A stretch of 48,940 nt of DNA from Neobacillus niacini NBRC 15566 (GCF_001591505.1 NZ_BCVA01000044.1:1-48940); one strand, 5' to 3'; counted from the stretch's first letter, positions 27,201 through 35,219 are shown. Translations and numbers: made by a program. The notes: a model not told the origin generated them from the sequence alone.

Positions 27201-27740
27201 AATCCCGCCCCTAATACTAAACTCACCAGGGGTCGAAACCATATCTACCCGTGCATAACCCATCTTAACAAATGTGGTTAGTACCTCTGTTACATCGAGA
27301 TCATCACCGACTTTATAGGTCAACTGGTACTTCTTCCAGATGTTTTTTGGAGGAATGACTTTTCTTAGTCCAGCAATAGGAACAATAATAATACCTTTGT
27401 TTTTCTTACTAAAATGGTTTAAGGCTTCAATCCTTTGTGCCTTTAACTCTGGGCTAGCAATACTCATTTCAGCTGCTATTAATTCATTTGCTGGAAAAAG
27501 AAAAACTTCATCCTCACTTAATAGATTTACAATATCATCATAGAGTTTTTGTGCTTGCAAGAGATTATGGGTAATAAATAGAATGGGTCTCTTCATCTGC
27601 TCGTAAATAGCGGCAGTTAAGACTGTTCTTGATGAACCCGATAATCCAGCAATGAGTTGTTCCTTCAAGCCCACTTGGACTCCAGATATGATAGAGTGAA
27701 TATCTTCTTGCTCAATAAATACTGATTTTAAACCTTTCAA
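24207..27740 (-). CDS. mfd: Transcription-repair coupling factor (Mfd)
   Basis: A 1177-residue DNA translocase that releases stalled RNA polymerase and recruits UvrA. The N-terminus is UvrB-like (GLSGSSRTVLTAAIYEQ, SIRGGIIDIYPL). A CarD-like RNA polymerase-interaction domain (VGDYVVHVNHGIGKYLGIE) comes next. The RecG-type motor follows, with Walker A GDVGYGKTE, LLIIDEEQRFGVTHKEK and TATPIPRTLHMS. The TRCF C-terminal domain comes last. The start is TTG, preceded by GGAGGAGG about nine bases upstream. It lies between fin and spoVT, with a terminator on the fin side. Confidence 0.99.
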   Translation of the reverse strand: MKGLKSVFIEQEDIHSIISGVQVGLKEQLIAGLSGSSRTVLTAAIYEQMKRPILFITHNLLQAQKLYDDIVNLLSEDEVFLFPANELIAAEMSIASPELKAQRIEALNHFSKKNKGIIIVPIAGLRKVIPPKNIWKKYQLTYKVGDDLDVTEVLTTFVKMGYARVDMVSTPGEFSIRGGIIDIYPLTVSNPIRIELFDTEIDSIRYFSLEDQRSIEKTAEVLIGPATEVLFEAENYSRLIGNLEDGLAKSLRKLKDDKAKIQLSQNISFELEQLKNNHKPEHVFKYLSLAYDGGTSLLDYLPSNGMVFIDEISRVQEMNESLIKEEAEWYTALLGEGQIIHDLAISHDLYGLLHKKEFPILYMSLFLRHVANTSPQNIINVSCKQMQNFHGQMHLLKAEVDRWKKGNYTILFLGPDDERVKKLERVLEDYEIDASIAKSGQQLLPGKVQIMKGNLQTGFELSIQKLAVITEEELFTKRVKKSASRQKLSNAERIKSYSELKVGDYVVHVNHGIGKYLGIETLIINGVHKDYLHIRYHGSDKLYVPVEQIDLVQKYVASEGKEPKIYKLGGSDWKKVKKKVQSSVQDIADDLIKLYAEREAAVGYAFSPDGDMQREFETAFAYQETEDQLRSIHEIKKDMERPRPMDRLLCGDVGYGKTEVAIRAAFKAIADGKQVALLVPTTILAQQHFETMRERFQDYPINIGLLSRFRSKKQQTETIKGLKAGTVDVVIGTHRILSKDIVYRDLGLLIIDEEQRFGVTHKEKIKRLKTNIDVLTLTATPIPRTLHMSMLGVRDLSVIETPPENRFPVQTYVMEYNGALVREAIERELARDGQVYFLYNRVEDIERKAEEISMLVPDARVTFAHGQMSENELESVMLSFLSGEFDVLVSTTIIETGVDIPNVNTLIVYDADRMGLSQLYQLRGRVGRSNRVAYAYFTHRKDKVLTEVAEKRLQAIKEFTELGSGFKIAMRDLSIRGAGNLLGAQQHGFIDSVGFDLYSQMLKEAIEERKGDLKAEQKATVEIDLEIDAYIPDTYIKDGHQKIEMYKRFRGVQTLEDIEELQAEMLDRFGEYPEEVDYLFQVAEMKVYALLAGVESIKQTKHEVTILVNDRASSTIDGQKVFAISSKYPRMIGLGMEGQKLKMTLQIKGTDTAYWLNITFEMIKGIQAAKKGQENPV

Positions 27741-27799
27741 AAGCTAGTTCCTCCTCCCTTTGAATCTTTGTTTAGTAGTTAACGTTAGCATTAGCATTT

Positions 27800-27836
27800 T
27801 AAAAAATAGAAAAATGCTTTGGAGTGCTTCCAAAGC
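27800..27836 (-). terminator. Terminator of fin
   Basis: Perfect 8-bp stem GCTTTGGA with TCCAAAGC around a 5-base loop, followed on the minus strand by a T-rich tract. Confidence 0.85.
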
Positions 27837-27838
27837 TG

Positions 27839-28069
27839 TTAATGAATGAGGAAATCATATTGGTGATAATCTGGATTTCTTTCTAATGCCTCCTGACAAT
27901 CCTCACATATGGCTGTAATGTTTATATTACCAGACAAGTCATAAGCAACCATCTCTTGTCTTTCCTGCTCTGTTAATTTATGAAGACCGAGAGCTTCGCT
28001 GTGTATGGATGACTGTTCAATGGAGCCTAGGTTCGTGCCACAATGACGGCAATGGTAATGAATGGCCAC
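27839..28069 (-). CDS. fin: Anti-sigma-F factor Fin (YabK)
   Basis: A 76-residue protein with two zinc-type CxxC pairs (HCRHCGTN near the N-terminus and CEDCQEAL around residue 55). In B. subtilis Fin is made under sigma-F and inhibits it, helping the forespore switch to sigma-G. The start is GTG with GGGAGGT seven bases upstream. A sigma-F/G-like promoter is 35 bp upstream of the start. A terminator separates it from mfd. Confidence 0.95.
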   Translation of the reverse strand: MAIHYHCRHCGTNLGSIEQSSIHSEALGLHKLTEQERQEMVAYDLSGNINITAICEDCQEALERNPDYHQYDFLIH

Positions 28070-28103
28070 TCAGGTAACCTCCCTATTCTACTACTATTAA
28101 TAA

Positions 28104-28134
28104 TAGTATTTACGGGGAAAAGAGAAGTTATTCA
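28104..28134 (-). promoter_or_regulatory. Candidate sigma-F/sigma-G promoter for fin
   Basis: Minus-strand TGAATA (28129-28134) is 18 bp upstream of AATACTA (28104-28110). The -35 is a perfect match and the -10 fits forespore promoters. It agrees with the known sigma-F control of fin in B. subtilis. Confidence 0.6.
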
Positions 28135-28199
28135 TTCGATTCTTTCATTAAAAAAAGAATTGTTTTATTTTATGTAAGTAAAGGTTATCCCATGAACAA

Positions 28200-28760
28200 T
28201 TACTGATTAAATTCATTCATTACCTGTAAAAAAGGCTTTTCTAACCAAACCTTACAGGCCTCAGCACTCTTCTTTACAGCTTCCTTAGTTAATATAAACT
28301 CTTCTTCGTTGAAACGCCCCAACACATAATCAGGGACATTCATACCATTTCTAGGTCGATCAATCCCAATTCGTATTCTGTTAAACTCTTGGGTCCCAAG
28401 ATGTGCCACTGTTGATTTAATTCCGTTATGCCCGCCAGCACTTCCTTTTTGACGAAGCCTGATTTTTCCTGCCGGCAAGTCAAGATCATCGTAAATGACC
28501 ACAAAATCTTCTAATTCAATCTGGTAATAGTCCATAATGGCTCTAATGGATTCTCCAGAGAGATTCATATACGTCAGCGGCTTGAGTAAAACTACTTTCT
28601 CACCTTTATGAAAACCAATTCCAAATAATCCTTTGAACTTTGATTGATTTAAAGGAATATCTAATTGATTTGCCAGTTCATCAATGACTTCAAAACCAAT
28701 ATTGTGTCTCGTGTTTTCAAACTGTTTCCCAGGGTTTCCTAAACCAACAATTAATTTCAT
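28200..28760 (-). CDS. pth: Peptidyl-tRNA hydrolase (Pth/SpoVC)
   Basis: A protein of about 186 residues that releases tRNA from drop-off peptidyl-tRNA. The family motifs are KLIVGLGNPGKQFENTRHNIGF (residues 2-23, including the catalytic histidine), LVVIYDDLDLP-type (DFVVIYDDLDLP) and GSAGGHNGIKS. I chose the ATG at 28760 (MKLIVGLGNPG), which has GAGAGGG six bases upstream. An in-frame extension of 22 codons does not align with the family. In B. subtilis the gene is also called spoVC because a mutation blocks sporulation. Confidence 0.97.
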   Translation of the reverse strand: MKLIVGLGNPGKQFENTRHNIGFEVIDELANQLDIPLNQSKFKGLFGIGFHKGEKVVLLKPLTYMNLSGESIRAIMDYYQIELEDFVVIYDDLDLPAGKIRLRQKGSAGGHNGIKSTVAHLGTQEFNRIRIGIDRPRNGMNVPDYVLGRFNEEEFILTKEAVKKSAEACKVWLEKPFLQVMNEFNQ

Positions 28761-28857
28761 TCTTACCCTCTCTTTCGGCCCAGTCCACCTGTTTAATAAT
28801 TTTCGGAGCATTATTATCTCTCCCATTTAATAATACGTCTTTTTATTGATAAATGCG

Positions 28858-28889
28858 ACAAAAGACGTAACCCTTTTCAGGTTACGTCT
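28858..28889 (-). terminator. Hairpin/terminator after ctc
   Basis: Minus-strand stem AGACGTAACC with GGTTACGTCT around a 6-7 base loop, followed by a short T run. A second, GC-rich hairpin (AGCAG with CTGCT) lies just before it at about 28903-28924. Confidence 0.65.
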
Positions 28890-28929
28890 GAATACTATTG
28901 TCCAGCAGCCCCTAGGCTCTGCTGCTTTT

Positions 28930-29565
28930 CTATTCTCCTACTGGATCCGTTTCTCTGCCTTCTTCGTTATCAGGGTGACCGCCTTCTTGCTGCTCACCTG
29001 CGTTGATTTCCTCTTCTTGACGAGGAGGGAGAATGCTGGCAACTACTTCATCTTCTTCATGATTAATCGTAAAAGATCCTTGATAAAGGATATCGGAGAC
29101 CTTTAATGTTTCACCCACCTGCAGGTTCGTTACATCCACTTCAATTTGCTGTGGAATTTCCGTTGGTGTAGAGGTAATCGATAATTCATGAACAGACTGC
29201 TGGAGAACACCGCCATCCTTTACTCCTGCTGCCTCTCCAGTTAGAACGAGTCTTACCGTTACGTTAATCTTAGAGGATTTATCAACGGCTAGAAAATCGA
29301 GATGAATGATTTCCCTTTTAATAAAATCCTCTTGATAGTCAGTTAACACGACATCATGTTTACTTCCGTCTAAATCAAGTGAAATGACTCCATTTCTGCC
29401 CACATCTCGAATTGTTTTGGTTAAATCCGCAGAGCTGACAAAAACAGGCTTACTTTCAAGCTTCCGACCATATATTACAGCAGGAATATTCCCTGTTTCT
29501 CGAATTCTTCTTAACTCCGATCTGCGCAGTTCCTTACGTTCCTTTGCTTGTAAAAGCGTACTCAT
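28930..29565 (-). CDS. ctc: Ribosomal protein bL25, general stress form (Ctc)
   Basis: A protein of about 211 residues in the TL5/CTC class of bL25, which binds 5S rRNA. The N-terminal 5S-binding domain (about 1-95) includes RRIRETGNIPAVIYGR. The C-terminal CTC domain (about 96-185) carries the HELSITSTPTEIPQQIEVDV segment. An acidic tail rich in Glu/Gly (EEEINAGEQQEGGHPDNEEG) ends the protein. I chose the ATG at 29565, preceded by GGAAGGTGACT. A sigma-B-like promoter upstream fits its stress regulation in B. subtilis. Confidence 0.96.
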   Translation of the reverse strand: MSTLLQAKERKELRRSELRRIRETGNIPAVIYGRKLESKPVFVSSADLTKTIRDVGRNGVISLDLDGSKHDVVLTDYQEDFIKREIIHLDFLAVDKSSKINVTVRLVLTGEAAGVKDGGVLQQSVHELSITSTPTEIPQQIEVDVTNLQVGETLKVSDILYQGSFTINHEEDEVVASILPPRQEEEINAGEQQEGGHPDNEEGRETDPVGE

Positions 29566-29611
29566 GAGTTTAGTCACCTTCCTAGTTTTGTTCTGAACTG
29601 TCTCTATAAAA

Positions 29612-29637
29612 ATTCCCCAAAACAGGAAGGTCTAAAC
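29612..29637 (-). promoter_or_regulatory. Candidate sigma-B promoter for ctc
   Basis: Minus-strand GTTTAG (29632-29637) is 14 bp upstream of GGGAAT (29612-29617). Each matches the GTTTAA and GGGTAT consensus at five of six bases. ctc is the classic sigma-B gene of B. subtilis. Confidence 0.5.
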
Positions 29638-29673
29638 ATTTAATTTATTTGTTGTGTTAATTTGTCCTGTTGA

Positions 29674-30630
29674 TTAATCAAATAACGTACTTACTGATTG
29701 TTCTTCATGAACACGGATAATCGCTTCGCCCATTAAAGGTGCTACGGATAGTTGAATAATTTTATCTGTCTTTTTCTCTTCTGGCATAGCGATAGAATTT
29801 GTAATAACTAATTCTTTGATTTTTGAATTTTGAATTCTATCCATCGCCGGCCCAGATAAAACAGGGTGTGTACAGCAAGCATATACTTCTTTTGCACCGT
29901 TCTCTACCAGCGCATTTGCTGCAAGCGTGATTGTCCCTGCTGTATCAATAATATCATCAATTAAGATCGCAATTTTCCCCTCAATGTTACCAACAATATT
30001 CATTACCTCTGCAACATTTGGCCGTGGACGACGTTTGTCAATAATCGCAATCGGTGCTTTTAATCGTTCAGCTAATTTCCGGGCTCTCGTTACTCCGCCG
30101 TGGTCAGGAGAAACGATAACGATGTCGCCGTTGAATTCTCTTTTTAAGAAGTATTCCGCTAAGATCGGTACGCCCATTAAGTGATCGGTTGGAATTTCAA
30201 AGAAGCCTTGAATCTGTGGTGCGTGTAAGTCTAAACAGATCACACGCGTTGCCCCTGCAGTTTCAAGAAGGTTTGCCACTAATTTAGCGGTAATCGGCTC
30301 ACGTGCACGTGCTTTACGGTCCTGACGCGCATAGCCATAGTATGGCATAACAATATTGATCGTCTTAGCAGATGCTCTTTTCAAGGCGTCTATCATAATT
30401 AACAATTCCATGAGGTGTTCATTAACAGGTGAGCTAGTCGATTGAATGACATATACATCACAGCCACGGATACTCTCTTCGATATTAATTTGAATTTCTC
30501 CATCACTAAATCTTGTGACAGAGCTTTTTCCTAATTCAACACCAATAACCTTGGCAATCTCTCTCGCTAAAGGCAGGTTTGAATTTAGACTGAATACCTT
30601 TAAGTTTGGATCTAAGTATTGATTCGACAT
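29674..30630 (-). CDS. prs: Ribose-phosphate pyrophosphokinase (Prs)
   Basis: A 318-residue class I PRPP synthetase that makes PRPP from ribose 5-phosphate and ATP, for nucleotide, His, Trp and NAD synthesis. The motifs are VTRFSDGEIQINI, PYYGYARQDRKARAREPITA (catalytic loop region) and the PRPP site ILIDDIIDTAGTI. I chose the ATG at 30630 (MSNQY); GGAGG is located inside the four preceding codons. It follows glmU by about 20 bp and precedes ctc without a terminator. Confidence 0.98.
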   Translation of the reverse strand: MSNQYLDPNLKVFSLNSNLPLAREIAKVIGVELGKSSVTRFSDGEIQINIEESIRGCDVYVIQSTSSPVNEHLMELLIMIDALKRASAKTINIVMPYYGYARQDRKARAREPITAKLVANLLETAGATRVICLDLHAPQIQGFFEIPTDHLMGVPILAEYFLKREFNGDIVIVSPDHGGVTRARKLAERLKAPIAIIDKRRPRPNVAEVMNIVGNIEGKIAILIDDIIDTAGTITLAANALVENGAKEVYACCTHPVLSGPAMDRIQNSKIKELVITNSIAMPEEKKTDKIIQLSVAPLMGEAIIRVHEEQSVSTLFD

Positions 30631-30650
30631 AATGCCCTCCATATTAATGC

Positions 30651-32024
30651 TTATTTTTTCTTATTAAGCTTATCGACATAGTTTTCTTTATTTACCTGCT
30701 GTGCACGTGCAATGGATAATGCATTACCAGGAACATCTTTAGTAATGGTTGAACCTGCAGCCACATACGCACCTTTTCCAACAGTAACTGGCGCAACTAG
30801 ATTTGAATTACAGCCTATAAAGACTCCATCCTCAATCCTTGTTAGAAATTTATTTTTCCCATCATAATTAACGGTTATTGATCCACAACCAATATTTACA
30901 TCACTGCCAACCTCTGCGTCACCAATATAGCTAAGATGTGAAGCTTTACTTCCTTTACCAAAAACCGCCTTTTTGATCTCAACAAAGTTCCCAATTTTCA
31001 CTTCATCGTGAATGTTGGAATCCGGTCTAATATGGGCAAATGGACCGATATTAACAAGAGATCCAATTGAACTATTATAAGCAGCGGATTGACGGATTAC
31101 CGTTTCATCTCCTACTTCGCATGTATCAATTTCTGAATTCGGTCCGATTTGACAATCTGAACCAATCACCGTTCTGCCTTTTAAGATTGTACCTGGAAGA
31201 ACAATTGTATCCTGGCCAATAACAACATCCGATTCGATGTATGTATTCTCGGGGTCAATAATCGTAACACCATTACGCATATGATTTTCATTTATACGGC
31301 TGCGCATAATTCTTTCTGCTTCAGCCAAAGCAACTCTATCATTAACACCTAATGTTTCTTCAAGATCAGTCGTTTGGAACGCAGTAACTACTTCTCCCTG
31401 ATTTTTTAGGATTTCAACTACGTCTGGAAGATAAAATTCACCTTGAACATTATCGTTTGAAACCTTCTTCAATGCTTCAAACAATGCAGCATTATCAAAA
31501 CAATAGGTACCAGTATTAATTTCATTTATTTCCCGCTCTGTCTCTGTTGCATCTTTATGTTCAACAATTTTTTCAACAAAACCATTTTCATTTCGAATAA
31601 TTCGCCCATATCCTGTTGGGTCATCAATTTTTGCTGTAAGAATTGTTGCTTTTGCAGATAACTCCTCATGATGTTTAAATAAAGACTCCATCGTTTCTGC
31701 TTTGATGAGAGGTGTGTCACCACAAACTACAATGGTAACTCCTTCCTTCCCCTCTAAGTTCAGTTGCGCCTGCATAACAGCGTGCGCAGTTCCAAGCTGC
31801 TGATCTTGCAGGGCATAATGGCTTTCTTCCCCTAATTGAGATTTTACCATTTCCGCTCCATGACCAATTACGGTAACCAATTCTTTAATATTAAGTTTCT
31901 TCACTTGATCAACAACATGTTGAACCATCGGCTTTCCACATACAGGGTGTAATACTTTATATAGCTTTGACTTCATCCGGGTTCCTTGTCCTGCGGCCAA
32001 AATCACAGCATAACGATTATGCAT
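30651..32024 (-). CDS. glmU: Bifunctional GlmU (UDP-GlcNAc pyrophosphorylase / GlcN-1-P acetyltransferase)
   Basis: A protein of about 457 residues that makes UDP-GlcNAc for peptidoglycan and teichoic acid. The uridyltransferase domain (about 1-230) begins VILAAGQGTRMKSKLYKVLH. The C-terminal left-handed beta-helix (about 250-457) carries hexapeptide repeats and the acetyltransferase residues around GNFVEIKKAVFGKGSKASHL. I chose the ATG at 32024, nine bases after GGAGG. An ATG five codons upstream overlaps that site. Confidence 0.98.
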   Translation of the reverse strand: MHNRYAVILAAGQGTRMKSKLYKVLHPVCGKPMVQHVVDQVKKLNIKELVTVIGHGAEMVKSQLGEESHYALQDQQLGTAHAVMQAQLNLEGKEGVTIVVCGDTPLIKAETMESLFKHHEELSAKATILTAKIDDPTGYGRIIRNENGFVEKIVEHKDATETEREINEINTGTYCFDNAALFEALKKVSNDNVQGEFYLPDVVEILKNQGEVVTAFQTTDLEETLGVNDRVALAEAERIMRSRINENHMRNGVTIIDPENTYIESDVVIGQDTIVLPGTILKGRTVIGSDCQIGPNSEIDTCEVGDETVIRQSAAYNSSIGSLVNIGPFAHIRPDSNIHDEVKIGNFVEIKKAVFGKGSKASHLSYIGDAEVGSDVNIGCGSITVNYDGKNKFLTRIEDGVFIGCNSNLVAPVTVGKGAYVAAGSTITKDVPGNALSIARAQQVNKENYVDKLNKKK

Positions 32025-32172
32025 GTTCAAGTCCTCCAATTTTACCTTTTTTCATGGTTTATGAGAAAAGAGCCTGTAAACTTCTTTCTAAAGTTCAAAA
32101 TATCTTATTCCGTATTAAATCGGCTTTAAGATTAAAATAACATCTTTAATAAAACAGCCTTATCCATTAAAA

Positions 32173-32201
32173 ATATTAACGTAATTAGCCAGCCATTTCA
32201 A
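32173..32201 (-). promoter_or_regulatory. Candidate sigma-A promoter for glmU-prs-ctc
   Basis: Minus-strand TTGAAA (32196-32201) is 17 bp upstream of TAATAT (32173-32178), in the gap after the spoVG terminator. Confidence 0.5.
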
Positions 32202-32279
32202 GGAATGTAAGAAAAGTGTCCGAATTTGTTATTTTGAAAAAATTAGCGGAAGGAAGAATAAAAGGGGAAAAACGGGGAA

Positions 32280-32315
32280 TTAAAAAAAGAGCACTACTTG
32301 TTGTAGTAGGCTCTA
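32280..32315 (-). terminator. Terminator of spoVG
   Basis: Minus-strand stem AGAGCctACTAC with GTAGTGCTCT around AACAA, followed by a run of eight T. Confidence 0.85.
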
Positions 32316-32330
32316 GTTGAATACTACTTT

Positions 32331-32621
32331 CTAGGAAGCTCCGGCTTCTTCAAATTCTACTTCTAGTTCTCCTAAGCGATGGTACTCAGCCAAGACAGCT
32401 TCTTGAATTTTTCCACGCGTTCCAGAGTTGATTGGATGCGCAATATCACGAAATTCTCCATCTGGAGTGCGTTTACTTGGCATAGCCACAAATAAACCAT
32501 TGTTTCCATCGATAACGCGGATGTCATGAACAACGAATTCATTGTCTAATGTAATTGATGCAATCGCTCTCATTCGGCCATCCGTGTTAACGCGGCGTAA
32601 TCTTACGTCTGTTACTTCCAT
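32331..32621 (-). CDS. spoVG: SpoVG, RNA/DNA-binding regulator
   Basis: A 96-residue protein nearly identical in outline to SpoVG of other Firmicutes (MEVTDVRLRRVNTDGRMRAI, FVAMPSKRTPDGEFRDIAHP, INSGTRGKIQ). Homologues bind nucleic acids and affect septation, capsule and virulence genes; the mechanism in sporulation is not settled. The ATG is preceded by AGGGTGTGAGC. It has its own sigma-H promoter and terminator, so it is a single-gene unit between ridA and glmU. Confidence 0.97.
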   Translation of the reverse strand: MEVTDVRLRRVNTDGRMRAIASITLDNEFVVHDIRVIDGNNGLFVAMPSKRTPDGEFRDIAHPINSGTRGKIQEAVLAEYHRLGELEVEFEEAGAS

Positions 32622-32663
32622 GTGCTCACACCCTTTTCTTATGTTAAAAAGCTAGTGTTATTA

Positions 32664-32691
32664 ATTCAACATGGTTTCTAGTAAATCCTTC
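32664..32691 (-). promoter_or_regulatory. Sigma-H promoter of spoVG
   Basis: Minus-strand GAAGGATTT (32683-32691), 14 bp, then TGAAT (32664-32668). This fits the sigma-H consensus RWAGGAxxT-N14-HGAAT at every position. The A/T-rich run upstream resembles the AbrB-bound region of B. subtilis spoVG. Confidence 0.85.
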
Positions 32692-32838
32692 TTAATCTAG
32701 TAAATATTTTAAAAATATTTTAGAAAAAATAATGAACATTTCCAAAAGTCAGATTTTTTAAGATTAATATATTGGTTATAGCATAAAATAAAGTCCTGTT
32801 ATTAATTATTGTTGATTTTCGTGTAGTAATGAAAACTC

Positions 32839-33029
32839 ATAGGCGGAGAATTTCCGGCTAATGTATATAAAGGCAGCTTAAGAAGCGGATATAAGTGGAG
32901 ATATTCCGATTAACTGCTCTAAATAAGACAAAATCCAAGGATTTGGTTAATATAAACGGAAAGACTCCCTTTATTTTTAAAGAAATATGAGTTTTTCCCA
33001 ATTTAGATGGACTTTTTCCGTTTATTTTT
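32839..33029. repeat. Four-hairpin composite repeat, copy B
   Basis: Units lie at 32839-32865, 32891-32914, 32951-32980 and 33001-33029, with start-to-start distances of 52, 60 and 50 bp. Most keep the CGGA/TCCG core, but 32891-32914 (GTGGA) and 32951-32980 (TCCC) are degenerate on one arm. The spacer between units 2 and 3 resembles that of copy A (AAAT, then AAAAT, then GGATTT), so copy B is in the same orientation as copy A. It lies between the ridA terminator and the spoVG promoter region. Confidence 0.75.
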
Positions 33030-33067
33030 CAAACACAGTGAAATCAACATTCTGTTATAACAGAGTT

Positions 33068-33100
33068 AAAATAAAAAACGCTCGATTATTTCACGAGCGC
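33068..33100 (-). terminator. Terminator of ridA, overlapping its stop codon
   Basis: Minus-strand stem CGCTCG with CGAGCG, followed by TTTTTTATTTT. The loop region contains the ridA stop codon. Confidence 0.75.
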
Positions 33101-33460
33101 AATCACTTCGATTTCTACCAATGCATCTTTAGGTAATCTTGCTACCTCTACACAAGAACGCGCTGGTTTATTCGTTGAGAAATATTCTCCATACACTTCA
33201 TTAATGGCTGCAAAGTCATCCATACTTTTAATAAACACAGTAGCCTTTATCACTGTCTCAAACGAAGCTCCTGCGGCTGTAAGTACGGCATCTAAATTTT
33301 TAAAAACTTGATGAGTTTGTTCTTTAATACCGCCCTCGGTCATGACTCCCTCTGCTGTCAATGGAATTTGACCAGAACTATAAAAAAGATTATTTACAAT
33401 GATTCCTTGAGAATAGGGACCAATAGCGGCAGGTGCTTGGTTGGTTTGAACTACTTTCAT
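33086..33460 (-). CDS. ridA: RidA family 2-iminobutanoate/2-iminopropanoate deaminase (YabJ)
   Basis: A 124-residue YjgF/YER057c/UK114 protein that hydrolyses reactive imines released by PLP enzymes. Family signatures are APAAIGPYSQGI near the N-terminus, the FYSSGQIPL strand, and ARSCVEVARLPKDALVEIE with the conserved arginine and glutamate. In B. subtilis yabJ is needed for full purR-mediated purine repression. Here it follows purR by only 2 bp. The start follows GGAGG. Confidence 0.96.
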   Translation of the reverse strand: MKVVQTNQAPAAIGPYSQGIIVNNLFYSSGQIPLTAEGVMTEGGIKEQTHQVFKNLDAVLTAAGASFETVIKATVFIKSMDDFAAINEVYGEYFSTNKPARSCVEVARLPKDALVEIEVIALVK

Positions 33461-33462
33461 AC

Positions 33463-34293
33463 TTATTCCTCCGTTCTTCGTTTAAAATAGTTTCCTTCTG
33501 TAACTTGTATCCTTTTTTCCTTTACATCCACATCAGTCAGTTTAACTAGTGATTTGTACTCATCTACAAGTCGTTCTTCAATTTTTTCTGCTTCAACCAA
33601 AACGGCAATACCAGCAACCTGTGCATTAAATTCTTCTAGTAAGCTGATCATTCCCATTACCGTTCCGCCTGCTTTCATAAAGTCATCGACAACTAAGACC
33701 CTAGAGCCTTGAGCCAAACTTCTTTTTGAAAGTACCATGGTTTGTATTCTTTTTGCAGATCCAGAAACATAGTTAATACTGACAGTTGGACCTTCTGTTA
33801 CTTTACTATCTCTTCTTACAATCACAACAGGTGTGTTCAACTGACTCGCTACAGCATAAGCAAGGGGAATCCCCTTTGTAGCCACTGTCATAACCACATC
33901 TATTTTAGTATTTACATAGGCGGAAGCAATAATCCTACCGGCCTTTTGGACCACGGAAGGGTCACCCAAAATATCTGTTAAATACAAGTATCCCCCTGGC
34001 AAAAGCCTATCAGGGTGGGCAATTAACGAACATAACTCATTTACAAACGGCCTGGCCTCTTCATCACTTACACTTACAAAAAATTTAACCCCGCCCGCTG
34101 CACCAGGTACAGTTTGCAACGTTCCGATTCCTCTTTGTTCGAATGTCTCCTTCACTATTGCTAAGTCTTCACTGATAGAAGATTTCGCAGAAGAATAACG
34201 TTCAGCAAAGAAGGTAAGCGGTACCAGCTGACGCGGATGGTCAAGTAAATAGCTTGTCATATCGATCAATCGTTCACTGCGGCGAAACTTCAT
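33463..34293 (-). CDS. purR: Purine operon repressor PurR
   Basis: A 276-residue Gram-positive PurR, unrelated to the LacI-type PurR of E. coli. The N-terminal 70 residues form a winged helix (RSERLIDMTSYLLDHPRQLV, SISEDLAIVKETF). The C-terminal domain is PRTase-like with the PRPP motif VLVVDDFMKAGGTVMG. PRPP lowers DNA binding, coupling purine demand to gene expression. The ATG follows GGAGG. It is co-transcribed with ridA. Confidence 0.97.
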   Translation of the reverse strand: MKFRRSERLIDMTSYLLDHPRQLVPLTFFAERYSSAKSSISEDLAIVKETFEQRGIGTLQTVPGAAGGVKFFVSVSDEEARPFVNELCSLIAHPDRLLPGGYLYLTDILGDPSVVQKAGRIIASAYVNTKIDVVMTVATKGIPLAYAVASQLNTPVVIVRRDSKVTEGPTVSINYVSGSAKRIQTMVLSKRSLAQGSRVLVVDDFMKAGGTVMGMISLLEEFNAQVAGIAVLVEAEKIEERLVDEYKSLVKLTDVDVKEKRIQVTEGNYFKRRTEE

Positions 34294-34349
34294 AGCAATC
34301 CTCCAAAAAGACGAATGTTCTAATAATAGGATATCACTAATGTACGTTT

Positions 34350-35219
34350 TTAATCAAGAGTATGTCGTTCACCGAGCATCCTTACAGCAAATACTTGGTC
34401 ACAAAAACCTCTTAGTCCATTATAGATGCGATGCATTCTTGAATCATGCTGGACAATGCCAAAGACTGTCGGTCCGCTTCCGCTCATCAATACCGCATCC
34501 GCTCCAAAACGCTTCATCTGTTCCTTAATTTGCGCTACCTCGGGATGAAGTTTTAATGTAACATCTTCCAAGACATTTCCGACATTTTCACATACACCTT
34601 GATAGTCATTGTTGTGAATCGCCTTAACCATCTCTCCAATTTGAGGGTGCTGCATGCCATTTAAATCCAACCGACGATAGACCTCAGCTGTCGATACCCC
34701 AATATAAGGTTTTGCTAAAATAACCCAGCACGTTGGCGGAGCAGGAAGGTCAGTTATCATCTCTCCTCTGCCCCTCGCTAATGCTGTGCCGCCATATACA
34801 CAAAATGATACATCTGAGCCTATTTCCGAGCCAAGGACAGCTAATTCATCCAACGTTAAACCGAGTTCCCATAACTTATTAAGGCCTCTTAGGGTTGCAG
34901 CAGCATCACTGCTGCCCCCAGCTAGTCCGGCCGCCACAGGAATTGTTTTTTCAATTGTAATTTGGACCCCTTTTTTCACTTGGTATCGGTCCTTTAACAA
35001 TTGTGCCGCTTGAAAGGCTAAATTCCTTTGGTCATCAGGAACATAACGGTTGTGGGAGAGAATATGTATTTTATCCTGTTCTAATAATGTTAGTTCAACA
35101 CGGTCCGCCAAATCAATCGTCGTCATGATCATCTCAACTTCGTGAAAACCATCAGGACGCTTATATAAAACATCTAAGGAAAGATTAATTTTGGCTGGTG
35201 CTTTTACTAAAAGCTTCAC
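34350..35219 (-). CDS. ispE: 4-diphosphocytidyl-2-C-methyl-D-erythritol kinase (IspE)
   Basis: A 289-residue GHMP kinase of the MEP isoprenoid pathway. It shows the N-terminal KAPAKINLSLDVLYKRPDGF, the ATP loop PVAAGLAGGSSDAAATLRG and the C-terminal LMSGSGPTVFGI. I chose the GTG at 35219, six bases after AGGTG, which gives exactly the B. subtilis length. An ATG three codons upstream lies inside the ribosome-binding region. It stands between the sspF terminator and purR. Confidence 0.97.
   Translation of the reverse strand: MKLLVKAPAKINLSLDVLYKRPDGFHEVEMIMTTIDLADRVELTLLEQDKIHILSHNRYVPDDQRNLAFQAAQLLKDRYQVKKGVQITIEKTIPVAAGLAGGSSDAAATLRGLNKLWELGLTLDELAVLGSEIGSDVSFCVYGGTALARGRGEMITDLPAPPTCWVILAKPYIGVSTAEVYRRLDLNGMQHPQIGEMVKAIHNNDYQGVCENVGNVLEDVTLKLHPEVAQIKEQMKRFGADAVLMSGSGPTVFGIVQHDSRMHRIYNGLRGFCDQVFAVRMLGERHTLD

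Noticed and set aside
30296..30320. CACGTGCACGTG within prs as a possible parS
   Set aside because: Only the central CACGTG matches; the flanking TGTT and AACA are absent. It is ordinary coding sequence.
34294..34349. PurBox-like sequence upstream of purR (GAACATT)
   Set aside because: Only a partial match in a single half-site with no second box; too weak to claim autoregulation.
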